Shown: positions 24,401-35,174 of the stretch, piece after piece | How positions within the stretch are numbered: the stretch's first letter is position 1 | Layout of the letters: the number at the start of each line of letters is the position of its first letter | Source: Cubamyces lactineus | Lineage: Eukaryota; Basidiomycota; Agaricomycetes; Polyporales; Polyporaceae | DNA: 64,000 nt | Reading direction: 5' to 3' | Assembly (NCBI GenBank): GCA_022376465.1 | Contig: JACDTU010000005.1 | Location: 1,848,001-1,912,000, forward strand | Position numbers and translations under genes: made by a program | The notes under the pieces: generated by a model | Databases searched by the model: none | What the model saw: the letters and a program-made list of their open reading frames with translations, nothing else | Told to the model about the DNA's origin: nothing

Positions 24401-25034
24401 CATCCCACCGCAAAGGCCAGACCATCTGAATATCTGTTGCCCCTACAGAGATCCGGCCGTACGTGTACGAGACGCTTATGTTCCTCGTCGGCGTCCACGC
24501 GCAAGTGAGCGCTGCGGCCGCCCCGCTTCTCGAACGCACCCTCAACGCGCTCGTCGAGGACGTCGCCGAGGAGGCGCTCCGGTGCTTCCGCCAAGTGCGG
24601 CGGTTCGGCATGGGTGGCATGCTCCGCGTACGTCCCCTTCTTCCTCCTCCTCGCCCCATCAAGTGCGCACTCCTAATGGCCGAGTTTGCTGACCGACCGG
24701 ATCACCGCAGGCGACGCTCGAGATCGAGTTCATGCACCAGACGCTCTCGCGCTACGTGACGCCCTCCGCGGACCAGACGCTCTCGGAGCTGTACACGAAG
24801 ATCTCGCAGGCGTACGCGAAGCGCCCCGGGGACGAGAACCTCCAGGCGCACCTCGACGGCGTGAAGAAGACGCTCGCGGACGCGCGCCGCGCGACCGGCA
24901 TCGAGTTTTTGTGCTTCCGCCAGACAAAGGACCGCGCGCGGGATAAGGACAAGGAAAGGACGCGAGGGGGAGAGGAGAGGGAGAGGGAGAGGAGGGAGAA
25001 GGGCGAGCGGGAGAGGAGGAGGGAGGCGAAGTGA
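21446..25034 (+). CDS. SEC5: exocyst complex component Sec5 (EXOC2)
   Basis: A subunit of the octameric exocyst, which tethers secretory vesicles at the plasma membrane, as at hyphal tips. The N-terminus [19 protein letters not shown] is followed by [18 protein letters not shown] and the helical [17 protein letters not shown]. The Sec5 signature [29 protein letters not shown] comes next. Later exons give the CAtCHR-type helices with [27 protein letters not shown] and [17 protein letters not shown]. The last part is [18 protein letters not shown]. About sixteen exons are required. The C-terminus (24920-25031) is an Arg/Glu/Lys-only tail of about 35 residues that is not a usual Sec5 element. 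The protein is about 900 residues. Confidence 0.9.
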
Positions 25035-26132
25035 GTCGTAGTACTAGCCGGGTAAAGTACCTGGGAGGGATGGGGGACGGACGGACGGTGTAACTTATTG
25101 ATACCATTCTACAACACGCCGTACGTTCGCGGCGACCTCTGACGATGCTGTTGGCTTACCCAGTCACCAGTGGATATAGAGATGCATCTCTCTGCTGCAC
25201 AACTCTCGCACGAGTAGAACTGCACACGTCAATGCGTAGCAAATTTAAAGCACAGTCAGCAGCGCGAGCATAATATATCCAACTCGAACACATGTACACG
25301 AGTATAATACACGCAGGATTAGCGTCGAGCGTGATCGCGAGACGCAAGGTGTGCCGTACACTACTTGTAACGAACGTGGCCACGCAAGGCAAAGGGGAGG
25401 GTGTTAAAAGTATGCATAAATGTGTAGAAGTGGGTGTAAACGTGCAGGGATTGAGTGGGTGCGGAATGGGCGGAGTCGTCAACGGTAAGGGATGTACGAT
25501 AAGATGCACAGAAGGGGTGTGGGTGTGAGCGGGAGGTTAAAAATTGGAGGGTGGAGGTTGAAGATGGGAGGGATACGGATAGTGACTGCAAATGCGTGCG
25601 TGTTCAAATTGCGGACGATAGCAAGGCGAGATGGAAGACGGAGATGGAGATGTGTGTGGCAGTAGCGGAGGTCGTTGAAGTGGCGGTCGGGATGCGGCAA
25701 GAGATATACCGCGGCGGGCTGGGTATTTGGGAATTTGGGACTCGAGACTCGTAAGCGTATTAATTTGCAGATAGCAGAGGGGAAGAGGGGGAGGTCGGAG
25801 GAGAGGCGAGGGCGTATATCGGTCGTTCGTGGACGGGGTCGTGGCGGGGTCGTGCGGTAATCCGCGGTCCTAACCATAAAAAGTCCCGCTGCTCAGAGGC
25901 TTGTATGCACGAGCGGCAGAGGCAGAGGCGGAGGCAAAGGGGGAGGATGGGTCGTATGCAAGAAAGAATCACGATACGAGCGTGGTGAACGCGATCGAGC
26001 AGGAGGCGCAAGCCGAGTAGATCTCTACAGTAAGATGGGTGGTGATTAGCACCGTCGTCCTTCACAGCAGAGAGCTGCTGCACCCAAACTTGAACTAACT
26101 TCAGAAAAGATGCTCGCTCACCTGCAGCCCTA
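25035..26132. other. convergent spacer between SEC5 and DUF6533 gene
   Basis: About 1.1 kb of noncoding DNA between two gene ends. The minus-strand frames in it are Pro/Thr/Leu-rich without domains. No repeat unit of note. Confidence 0.5.
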
Positions 26133-29100
26133 TCACGTCCCCGCCTCGCCGCCTCCCCTCCCAGCTTTCCTGCTCCGACTTCTACTGCCTCCGCCCCTCT
26201 CGTCCCTCCGGCGCTGAGCACCCCACAATACGCGCGGGGTTCGATACGACTCGCGCGCCTCAGGGGCGTACGCGACCTCGACGGTGACCGTCTCCTCGAT
26301 CTGCACTAGAACTTCCGGCTGTTCCTCCTCCTCCTCCTCCTCCTCCTCCTCCTCCTCCTCCTCCTCCTCCTCCTCCTCCTCCTCCTCCTCCTCCTCCTTC
26401 TCTTCGTCGTAGTCGTAGTCGTACCCATAGCGACCACCTCGCTCCCGCTTCTCGTGCACGTCCTCGACCCGGTCCCAAACGCCCCCCTTCTCCTCATCCC
26501 ACCCATCCATCTCATCCTCGTCCAGCCCCGACAACCGCCGCCGTCCCGCACCAGCAGCCCGCCCCTTACTGCCCTTTTCCCGCGCCCTCCCGTCGCTCCC
26601 GCTCTTGCTGCCTTTACTGTCCGTCCCGCGCCCGGCCCCAGAGGACGACCCGATCCCCGAGTCTCGCGACGCCGAGGCCTCCGAGCGCGCCGAGCCCCAA
26701 CCGCACGAGCACGAGCACCCGCACGCGCTCTTCGCGCTCCCCGTCGTGCGTGGCTCTCTCTGGGCGTGGGTGTGGTGGCGACCACCGCCCCTACTGCCGT
26801 GCCCGCTGTGCTCACCGCCGCCGCCGGTGCGTGCCATCGACACACTCACCAGGGACCTCTCCACATCTCGTTCCCCATCCCGCTCCCGCTCCATCCCCCT
26901 TCCGCTCCTCGCTTCCCGCTCCGCACGGTCGCGTTCCCGGAACGAAGACGTGAAGCTCCAATCCAAGTCCCCGTCCAAGGGATCGACGTCGAACCCCGTC
27001 GACAAGCCATGACTCCCCCGCCCGTTCCCGTGTCCGTGCCCGTACCGCTCGAGTCGGTCAAGTCGGTCAATGCGGTCGAACGCAGAAAGGCGCGAAGGGC
27101 GGGAAGAGCGCGTCTTCGACCCCGCAGCGGACGCGGACGCGGAGAACTCGTCGGAGCGCATCGCGCGCGCGACGGCGGAGTGGCTCGCGGGGAGCGCGTG
27201 CGAGACGGACACGACGAGCTGGGTCGTCGCGGTGCGGTTGTGCGCCGCGGCGGCATCTGCGCGGTGCGTCGAGCATGTCAGAACTCGGGCTGAGATGCAT
27301 AGGGTGCTGGGGACGCTGGGGACGGGGTCAGCGAGGGAGGGGACGTACCGCGGAGGTGGATGAGGATCCGCTGGCTCATGATCCATGTCAGGGCGTATCC
27401 CAGGGAGACTCTGTAGTTCGTGAGGAGGCACGCGGAGGCGCCGACAAGAGAGACATAGCGGAGCAGGCACGAGTCGACAGGCGCAGCAGTGAGCGGAGAG
27501 CACGGTGTCACGAGTCAGGGCCGCACACACGAACCGCACGCAAGACATGAAATCAAGACCGAACGGAGCAAAAAGTCAGCCACCGTAGCTCTCAGGGTCC
27601 GCGCCCAAGGACGAATGAGACCGGGACGTACCCTGATGACTGCACGACACATTCGACACACGCGGGGTGAGAGGGGGAGTAAATGACATGGGAACGTCAG
27701 TGGAGAGCGCGGGGTTGGCAGGCTGTGGGAGCGGCGTACCTGGAACGCTTCGTCTGGTCTGCGGTATAGGATGAGGTTCAGGATGTTGACGCCTATGGTG
27801 GGTAATCAGTATGCTTTCGTGCGCATGCGCAGTACGCGCGCCGGGGGGGGGGGGGGGGGGCAAACGTACCAGTCAGAGCGACGAAATACACAAGCCCGTC
27901 TGTGAGCATAATCCGAACCAAATGGGCCATCCTGCGATAACGACAGAGCGCAATCAGTCAATCCAGCGCTCTTCACAAATGTGGGGGCCACGCGCAGAGG
28001 CACAGAGCCGCGAAGACGGACGCACTTTCCCGAGTTGGGGCTGAAGCTGACGAGGTAGACGGTGGAGATGCTGAGCGTGAGGATGTCGTACGCCATCGAG
28101 AGAAGGTAGTACAGCCAGACGGTGAGCACTGGGGGCGTGTTCCCGGCCGTGCAGCTGCGGGGAGCGCGCGCGCGCGTTAGCTCGGTGACTCGGGTTGTTC
28201 AGAGGGTGCACGTACTTGTTATGCTGGGCGGGTACGGCGCGGCGGTCAGTGTACGGTCACGCGTGGGGAACGTCGTGTGTGGGTTCACTCACTCGGCCTT
28301 GGACGGCTGTGTAGAGTACATGGTCAGCCGGAAATCTAGCACAGAGCGGCGTCCGGACGACTTACGAACTCGATTCCACAAATTCAAGAACCATTGGGCC
28401 TAGTGAAGTGAGCGACGGGTTCGAAGGGCGAAGAGCGAGGACCGGCGTACGGTGGTGAAGCTGAAAAAGGCACACGCGATGATCCAAGTGACCAAATTCG
28501 AGCGTCTTGAGATGTTGATCGTCCTGCCCCGCGCGTCATGCCATTGTCAGGAATGGAAGAGAGCTCGGCCGAGCTCGACGGAGCATACCTGATGCCCAAA
28601 ATCAACTGGGAGACCATCGTCTGGATGACTGTGACGCGTCTGAGCCCCGCACCGCGCGCTCGAACATCGAACGTGTGGACGCACCTTTGAATATGGGCGC
28701 GGCGATGTAATACCGGGCGCAGGTCTCGGGGGAGAAGAAGTTGCCAAAGTAGCCGACATTGCTAAGGGTGAGGACGGCGATGCTCGAATATCTGTCGTGG
28801 CGGGGGTGGGCGCATATGGGCGCGGGCGAAGATCAGGGCTCTGGACGGGTGCGTGCGAGAAGGGAAGGAGAGAAGGGGGACGGACCGGATGGCGATGAAG
28901 AGGATGCAGCCTAGGCTGAGGCGCCAGGAGCGCTGGCTGGAGTAGAACCTGTATTCGGCGGGGAGGGTGAGGAGGTAGCTGGGCGTGAGGTGAGCAGTGA
29001 GTACGGCAGGGGGGTGATTGGCGAGGGGGTACGTACTCGTAGAGGGCGATGGTGAGGGAGATGATACGGATGAAAGAGGCAGAGGTGTTTCCGCCGCTGA

Positions 29101-29143
29101 ACGTGGGACCGGTCAGTGCGTCGCCGTCGCCGCCAGAGTCCAT
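26133..29143 (-). CDS. DUF6533 multi-pass membrane protein with acidic tail
   Basis: A basidiomycete-specific family of about seven membrane helices with unknown function, abundant in mushroom genomes. The start MDSGGDGDALTGPTFSGGNT leads into SFIRIISLTIALYEYLLTLP-AEYRFYSSQ, the DUF6533 signature. Further helices come from separate exons: LGCILFIAIRYSSIAVLTL, TWIIACAFFSF, LTVWLYYLLSMAYDIL, MLTDGLVYFVALTGVNIL and LGYALTWIMSQRILIHLR, the last one being a family mark. The final large exon (26133-27290) encodes a cytoplasmic-type tail of about 380 residues rich in Ser, Gly, Arg and Asp. The tail includes a poly-Glu run. About nine introns; one begins beside an 18-base homopolymer. Function is not known. 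Confidence 0.85.
26323..26397 (-). repeat. GAG trinucleotide repeat encoding poly-glutamate
   Basis: About 25 consecutive CCT units (GAG on the coding minus strand) encode an unbroken Glu run in the tail of the DUF6533 protein, directly after DYDYDEEK. The units are pure, so the locus is likely length-polymorphic. Confidence 0.9.
27843..27860. repeat. 18-base G homopolymer
   Basis: An uninterrupted run of 18 G (C on the coding minus strand) starts just after a GTACGTTTG donor of the DUF6533 gene, so it lies at the 5' end of an intron. Such runs are prone to length error in sequencing and to slippage in cells. Confidence 0.9.
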
Positions 29144-30220
29144 CGGACCCGGGTAGAGCAGAGGAGGAGGAAGAGGAGGAGAAGGGGCGAAGAGGAAGGG
29201 GTTAGAAGAGAAGCGACATGAGAACAGTGCGATGTTCAGACAAGAGTCCACTCTGCTCTGCCCAGATCCATCGGCCTACCCTCCAGGCACACATTCCCTT
29301 ATCTGGCCCCGATCGAAGCACGTCCCTGGCCACGATTCCTCGCGAATGCTTTCTCCCGCAGATTAGCGTAAAGTAAACTATTCGTCGGCCTCCTCTCCGT
29401 CTGAGTCCTCTTCTCGCCTCCTCCGGCACAGCTGGGGTTCATATACGCTCTTGCTCGTCTCGCCCCCAACGGCTGCCGCGTCCGGTCTCTCCGAGCCGCG
29501 CGCAACTGCACCCATCCCATTCCATGCCCATTTCGGCCCCGCGTGATCAGCCCATCTATAGATCCTCTCGGCATCCCTCTCTGAGACCTATTCACTCGCC
29601 CATTCCCACCGGGCCACCGCTTCGCATGGCATCATCGACCTGCGCTGTCCGTCGCACATTCGTCGATAACCACCACCACCACCACTGCGCGGCCACCGGC
29701 GCGTTACGCTCTAGTCCTTTAGCATGGGAACGAGGCGATGGCCTCCTCTACCATCCCGTCATCCTACCAAGCAGTACTATGTGTATGCGTCTCGACGGGA
29801 GCGACTGCCATCACTCTCGCACATCATAGTGACATCCTTTGTTTGCCAAGAGCTGCCATATGTACGTGTACTTGTGAGAACATTGTCATTCAGTAGCTTG
29901 TCTACTATGACATTGATATCCATCGTTACCTGACCGTAGTCTGACTAGTGCGACTCGGTCCACTTTGACATGATACATATACGCGCAGTACTGTCAAGAG
30001 ACCGATGATATTCAACGCCAGCTCGCTGGTACTCCGCGACGTTCGTATCAGCAGAACCCCTTCGTTCTGTAACATTGTCGTACGTACAGTTATAATCTAT
30101 CATCGCGAGTACATTGTTTCGTTCTACAAACACTTCTTTCTACACAACTCATCCACAGTGACATGCACCAGTGCATTTTTTCTTCTTCGCGCGGACCACA
30201 AGGCGCAGCGCTCAGTTCCC
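29144..30220. promoter_or_regulatory. intergenic region upstream of the DUF6533 gene
   Basis: About 1.1 kb between the DUF6533 start and the LYS2 stop (both minus). It should hold the DUF6533 promoter and LYS2 3' flank. A short CAC repeat lies at about 29671-29687. No supported gene is present. Confidence 0.45.
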
Positions 30221-33200
30221 TCAGTTCCCGCTCCTCCCAACAGCCCTCACCGCCGACGCATCGATCGCCAACTCCGGCAACCGCTCCGCGCCCTCCCCCG
30301 TCGGCCGCGGCAAGAACCCCACCGCGACCAGCCACGCCAGATACCTGCCCATCAGCGCCTCGTCCACCGTCGCCTGCGTCCTCCCCTCGCCCGCGCCCGC
30401 ACGCTCAAGCACCGCGCGCATGTTCGCGTCGTCCAGCTCCGGGGCCTTCGTGCTCGTCGGCAGGTCGTCCAGCACAAAGTGCAGCAGCGGGAACAGCGCG
30501 TGGTCCTGCACCTCCATCACGTGCCGCTCCAGCGCGCGCCGCCACACGACGTACTCGGCCTGCGCCGTCGCGTAGCCGTACCGCGCGAGCGCCCCGAGGA
30601 ACGCGTTGAACGTCGGGCGCGGGGAGGCCGCGACGTGCAGGACGCTGAGCGCGGCGCGCGGCGCGGGCAGGGGCGAGAGCGCGGCGGAGGTGCAGCACCG
30701 CGCGACGTGGTCGACGGGGACCATGTTTACGGTGTTGTTGATGTCGGGCACGAGCCCGAGCTGGATGCACCCTTTGGCGAGGCGCCAGAGGAAGTCGTCC
30801 GTGTTCGTCACTGTCGTATTTCTCACCGTGAGCCATCTCAGCACACGACCTACGGGTGGAAACACACATACCTGCCGACACGGAATCGCCCACGACATAC
30901 CCCGGGCGCACGATATGCCCCCTCAAGCCTCTCCGGCCCGCCTCCATCAAGAGCTTCTCGGACACCCACTTGCTCTGGCCATACCCCGTCTTGAGCGCCG
31001 CGCGCGCGCCCTCGAGGTCGTCGCTCTCCGGCACGGCCCCGGCGCTGTCCGAGAGCTGCACGTAGTGCGCGGTGTCGATCGCCGACGTCGACGAGACGAA
31101 GACGAAGAGCTTCGGCTTGCCCGCCGCGGCGAGCTCGACGCCCGTCAGCGTGCCGAGCACGTTGGCGGACCGCAGCTTCTCGTAGGGGTACACCCAGTGC
31201 ACCTGTGCGCGTCCCCACCTACGTTAGCACCCTACGACCACACGGTAAAGAGAGGGAAAAATAGAGAGAGACGTACGAGGGCGCCGTTGTGGATGATCGC
31301 GTCCGCCTCGCCCGCCACGCGCACCCACGTCGCACTATCCAGCCCAAACCTCGGCCTATCCAAATCGCCCCGCACAACCTCAAGCCGCCCGTCCGTCACC
31401 CACGCCTCGTCCCACACGCCCCTTCCCGCGACCGCCTCGCGCAGCCGCTCCACCGCCCTCGCGTCGTCCGCCGCGCGCACGAGGCACACGACCTTCCGCA
31501 CGCGCGCCGCGGGGCGCACGAGCAGGTCGCGCAGGATGAACGCGCCGAGGAAGCCCGTCGCGCCCGTGAGGAAGACCGTCAGCGCGCGCTGCGCGTACGC
31601 GTCGCCTGCGGGCGCGGACGGGTACGAGTCTGCGAGCTGCCCGAGCAGCTGCTCGTAGTCCTTGCTGTACTCGATTTTGCGCGCTGCCGCCGCACCACCA
31701 CCGCTCGTCGGGGCAGCGAGGGCAGAGATGGACGGGGCGGTGGTGGAGGTGGGGCTGGACTCGCCCGAGGTGCTCCCGCCTGCGAGCCCGAGGTCGGCGT
31801 TGCGCATGCGGTCGACGGCGGCAGCGAGCCCGGCGATCGTCGGCTGGTCGAACACGAGCCCGAGCGGCGCGTCGACGAGGAACGCCTTGCGGATCTCGAA
31901 GATGAGGCGCGTCGCGAGGATCGAGTGGCCCCCGAGGTCGAAGAAGCTCTCGTCGAGCGGGAGCGGGCTGGGGGCGTTCGGCAGGATGCGCGCCCAGATC
32001 GCGCGGATGGCTTCTTCGGTCGAGTTCGCGGCGGGCCCTGTGCGCGCGGGCTCGGCGGCGGCGACTTGGGCGGTGTCGGGGAAGGGGAGCGCGGGCTTGT
32101 CGATCTTGCCGTTCGGGTTGAGTGGCATGCGCTTGAGCGGGACGAATACTGTATGCGTGTGCGTGTTAGCGATCAATTGACGAAGCATGTGCAGGTAGAT
32201 ACGTACGCGTCGGGACGCTGTAGCTGGGCAGCTTCTTCTTGAGGTACTCTCGGATCTCCTTGATGAGCCGTCTGTACTTGCGCATACCGCTCACAAGGCC
32301 CTTCTCGTCGCCATCCTCCCCAACGTCGCTCACGTACTCGTCGAGCGCAGGCCCGTTCACGGGCACAAAGTACGTCACGAGGATCTTTTCCTCGTCCTTG
32401 TCGCGCCGCACGAGCGTCACGTTCTCCCGCACAAGCGGGTGCTGGCTCAAATGCGTGTCGATCTCCCCAAGCTCGATACGGAACCCGCGGATCTTCACCT
32501 GGTCGTCCGCCCGCCCCGTGCACTCGACGATCCCGTTGGGCAGGTACCGCCCGAGGTCGCCCGAGCGGTACATCCTGTCGCGCACGCCCTTCCAGAACTG
32601 CGCCTCGGGCCCGGGCGCGGCGCCGTCGGGCGGGTGGAGGAGCGTGTCCGGGCGCGGGGGCGCGTTCTCGCAGAACCAGTTGCTGACGAACTTCTCCGCG
32701 GTCGCCTGGGGGTCGGAGTAGCCCTCGGCGAGGCCGCCGGAGCGGACGTAGATCTCGCCGACCTCGCCGACGGCGCAGGGCACGGTGCGGTCGTTGCGGT
32801 TCACGACGAGCAGCTGGACGTCGATCATGCCCTCGCCGGCGGGCATGATGTCCTTTTGCGTGGCGAGGAACGTCGGGTCCTCGGACACGGACGGGATGAG
32901 GAAGTAGGATACCGCGCGCTGCGTCTCGGTCGTGCCGTACATGTTCACGATCCGCACGTTCGCAGCGAGAGATTGCAGACGGAGGCAGTCGCGCTTGGTG
33001 AGGACGTCGCCGACGAAGAAGGCGTTGCGAAGGGAGGGGATCTGCCGTGTCGCCTGGGCAGAGAGGAGCTGACCCATGGCAGGCGTCAGGTGAGTGACGG
33101 TCACCTCGTTGTCGGCCATCCATTCTGCCAGACGACCGGGCGTGCCAATGTCGTCCGCCGTAGGTACGTAGAGACTGGCACCAAAGAACAGTGGCGTGAA

Positions 33201-34796
33201 CACTGGTGCTCGTCAGTGCGAGACACATACGATGTACTATCTCAAGCACTTACTATCGCGTTGGATGGGATCGTGTGCGATACCGCTCAGCATCGTGAAC
33301 TTTGAGTGTTCGCCGATGCCGAACCGCTCGCCCATCCACGGGAAGAAGTGCGTCAAGCTGTAGTGCCTGCCCTTCACGCCCTTCGGGATACCCGTACTGC
33401 CACTCGTGAATGACAGCGTCGCGACGCTGTCAGGTCCCAACGGGACGTCCGGATCAGTATCTGCCAAGTGCATCTGAGGCTGAAGGACGTCCGAGCTACC
33501 CTCCGCATTCGCACCACCGACGATCTGGCCGTCGGCGAGCAGCTCGAGCGCGGGGACTTCGACACGGATCTGCAGCTCCGTGTTGATGAACTCCCGCACG
33601 GAGGGCGAGATTTTGCCAGCACCCTTGAGTACGACGAGCGCGCGAGGCTGGGCGACCTTGAGGTAGATCGTCTGTCTTGAGGGCGGATACGCAGGGTCAA
33701 TCACAGAGAACGTTGCGCCTGCCTTGAGAACCGCCATGACGGCGACAACTAAATCAACGCTGCGGTACGCGTACACCATGACCACTTCCTCGCGCTGGAC
33801 ACCGCCCTGGATGAGGTGGTGCGCAAGGATGTTGGACGCGTGCAAAATCTGACTGTAAGTAAATGTACGCTTCTCCTGAGGCTGGTCAGGGCATGCGGAG
33901 GGGATGCACTGGATGACGCATTGGCGGCCCGGCCATTGCCTAGCATTCCGAGAAAAGATGTCAGGGATCGCGCCCTTGAAGTCGCACCAGTGGAGGTCCG
34001 CGGTGGGATCGGGAAGCTTCGCGCGCTGTGCCGGAGTAAGCAGAGGGACGGATCCGACGGGGGCAAGAGGGTTGGCCGCTACTCTGCGCAGGAGGATGGA
34101 GAGCTGGTCGACGATGCAAGAGATACGCGCGGGAGTAAAGAGGAGAGAATTGTACAGAATGCGCAAGGAAAGATGGGGCGCGATCGAGGACCGGCTAGAC
34201 TCTTGCTGCCGGGTAACGAAAATGGTAATATCGGAGGTCAAGCTCGTCGAATGGAGGAACTGCTCCTGCGGAGAATCCGTCTCGTCGAAGAAGCGGACTC
34301 GGAAGATTGGCCGAGAACCCTCCACAGTGTCTGCCTTGTCCTTTCCGAGTGCGCGGATGATGGACTCGTAGGGAACACTGTCTGCCTCCGCCTCCCGCTC
34401 GACCTGTTGCACCTTGCGGACGACCGCCCAGAACGGATCCTCGGGACCTACCGCAACGCGCAGTACTAGGGGATCGCGGGCAGACGCAGAGGAGGAGCCA
34501 ATGATCAAGTCCGTGTCGCCAGTGTATCTGTGCAAGAGTACAGAGAACGCCGAGAGCAAGAGGTGGAAAGCGGAGGGCGTGTTGTTTGAAGAGGTTTCTT
34601 CTTCGACCTCTTCGTCGTTTTCGTTGTAGAGCGCGAGCTTCATGAGACTGATACAAGTCTGCTCCGAGAGCTCCGCCGTGACTGCTGCCTCAACCACTTT
34701 GTTTCCTCCCGTCGGCCTGGGGTAATCCGTGGGCAGAGACATCTCCGGGAGGTTTTGGAGTCGGGCGACGACCCGAGCGAGACGATCCGCCGCCAT
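30221..34796 (-). CDS. LYS2: L-2-aminoadipate reductase (lysine biosynthesis)
   Basis: Reduces alpha-aminoadipate to its semialdehyde in fungal lysine synthesis, in an adenylation-thiolation-reduction order. The N-terminus is [20 protein letters not shown]. The adenylation domain carries [68 protein letters not shown] and [14 protein letters not shown]. The carrier domain has [14 protein letters not shown], whose Ser takes phosphopantetheine. The reductase domain has [19 protein letters not shown] for [14 protein letters not shown] and the catalytic [11 protein letters not shown]. It ends with [14 protein letters not shown]. Four or five introns. About 1430 residues, normal for LYS2. It needs a phosphopantetheinyl transferase (LYS5), which is not in this window. 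Confidence 0.95.
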
Positions 34797-35174
34797 CTTG
34801 GAGGGTAGCTCTCTTCTTTTTATGCGAGATTGAGAGACACTACTGGCGTATGAACAAGCGAAAGAGGCGGAGGAAGGAGAGGATGAGGATGAAGACGCGC
34901 AGGACGGAAAGCCATAACTCCAAAATGACTCCCGATCGACGCCTCGGACTTGCGGCCCGATATATCCACAATTTGATTAGATCTAGGTCAATTATTGATT
35001 GGGACCAACTTGGACCTACTCCGGCCACCCTGAGCTCTTCTGTCTCTTTACCTTCCTATCTAGTCTGCTCATCTAGCACAAGTTACTCTCGGACATACAG
35101 CTGCTCACTATTCCACAGCTAACATAGAGGTTCCACACGAACATACGCTACAACACATACACGTCGACAGCGTC
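34797..35174. promoter_or_regulatory. divergent promoter LYS2 / RBR ligase
   Basis: About 380 bases between divergently transcribed genes. An A/T stretch reading ATAAAAAG on the minus strand (about 34814-34826) lies close to the LYS2 start and may be its TATA-like element. No Lys14-type site could be assigned with confidence. Confidence 0.45.

Noticed and set aside
26454..27293. Long plus-strand open frame (about 279 codons) opposite the DUF6533 tail
   Set aside because: Low-complexity Pro/Arg antisense translation of a biased exon, without any recognisable motif.
31289..32242. Long plus-strand open frame (about 317 codons) opposite LYS2
   Set aside because: It is the antisense shadow of the LYS2 carrier/reductase region. 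It is Arg/Glu-rich with no domain, and open only because of high GC.
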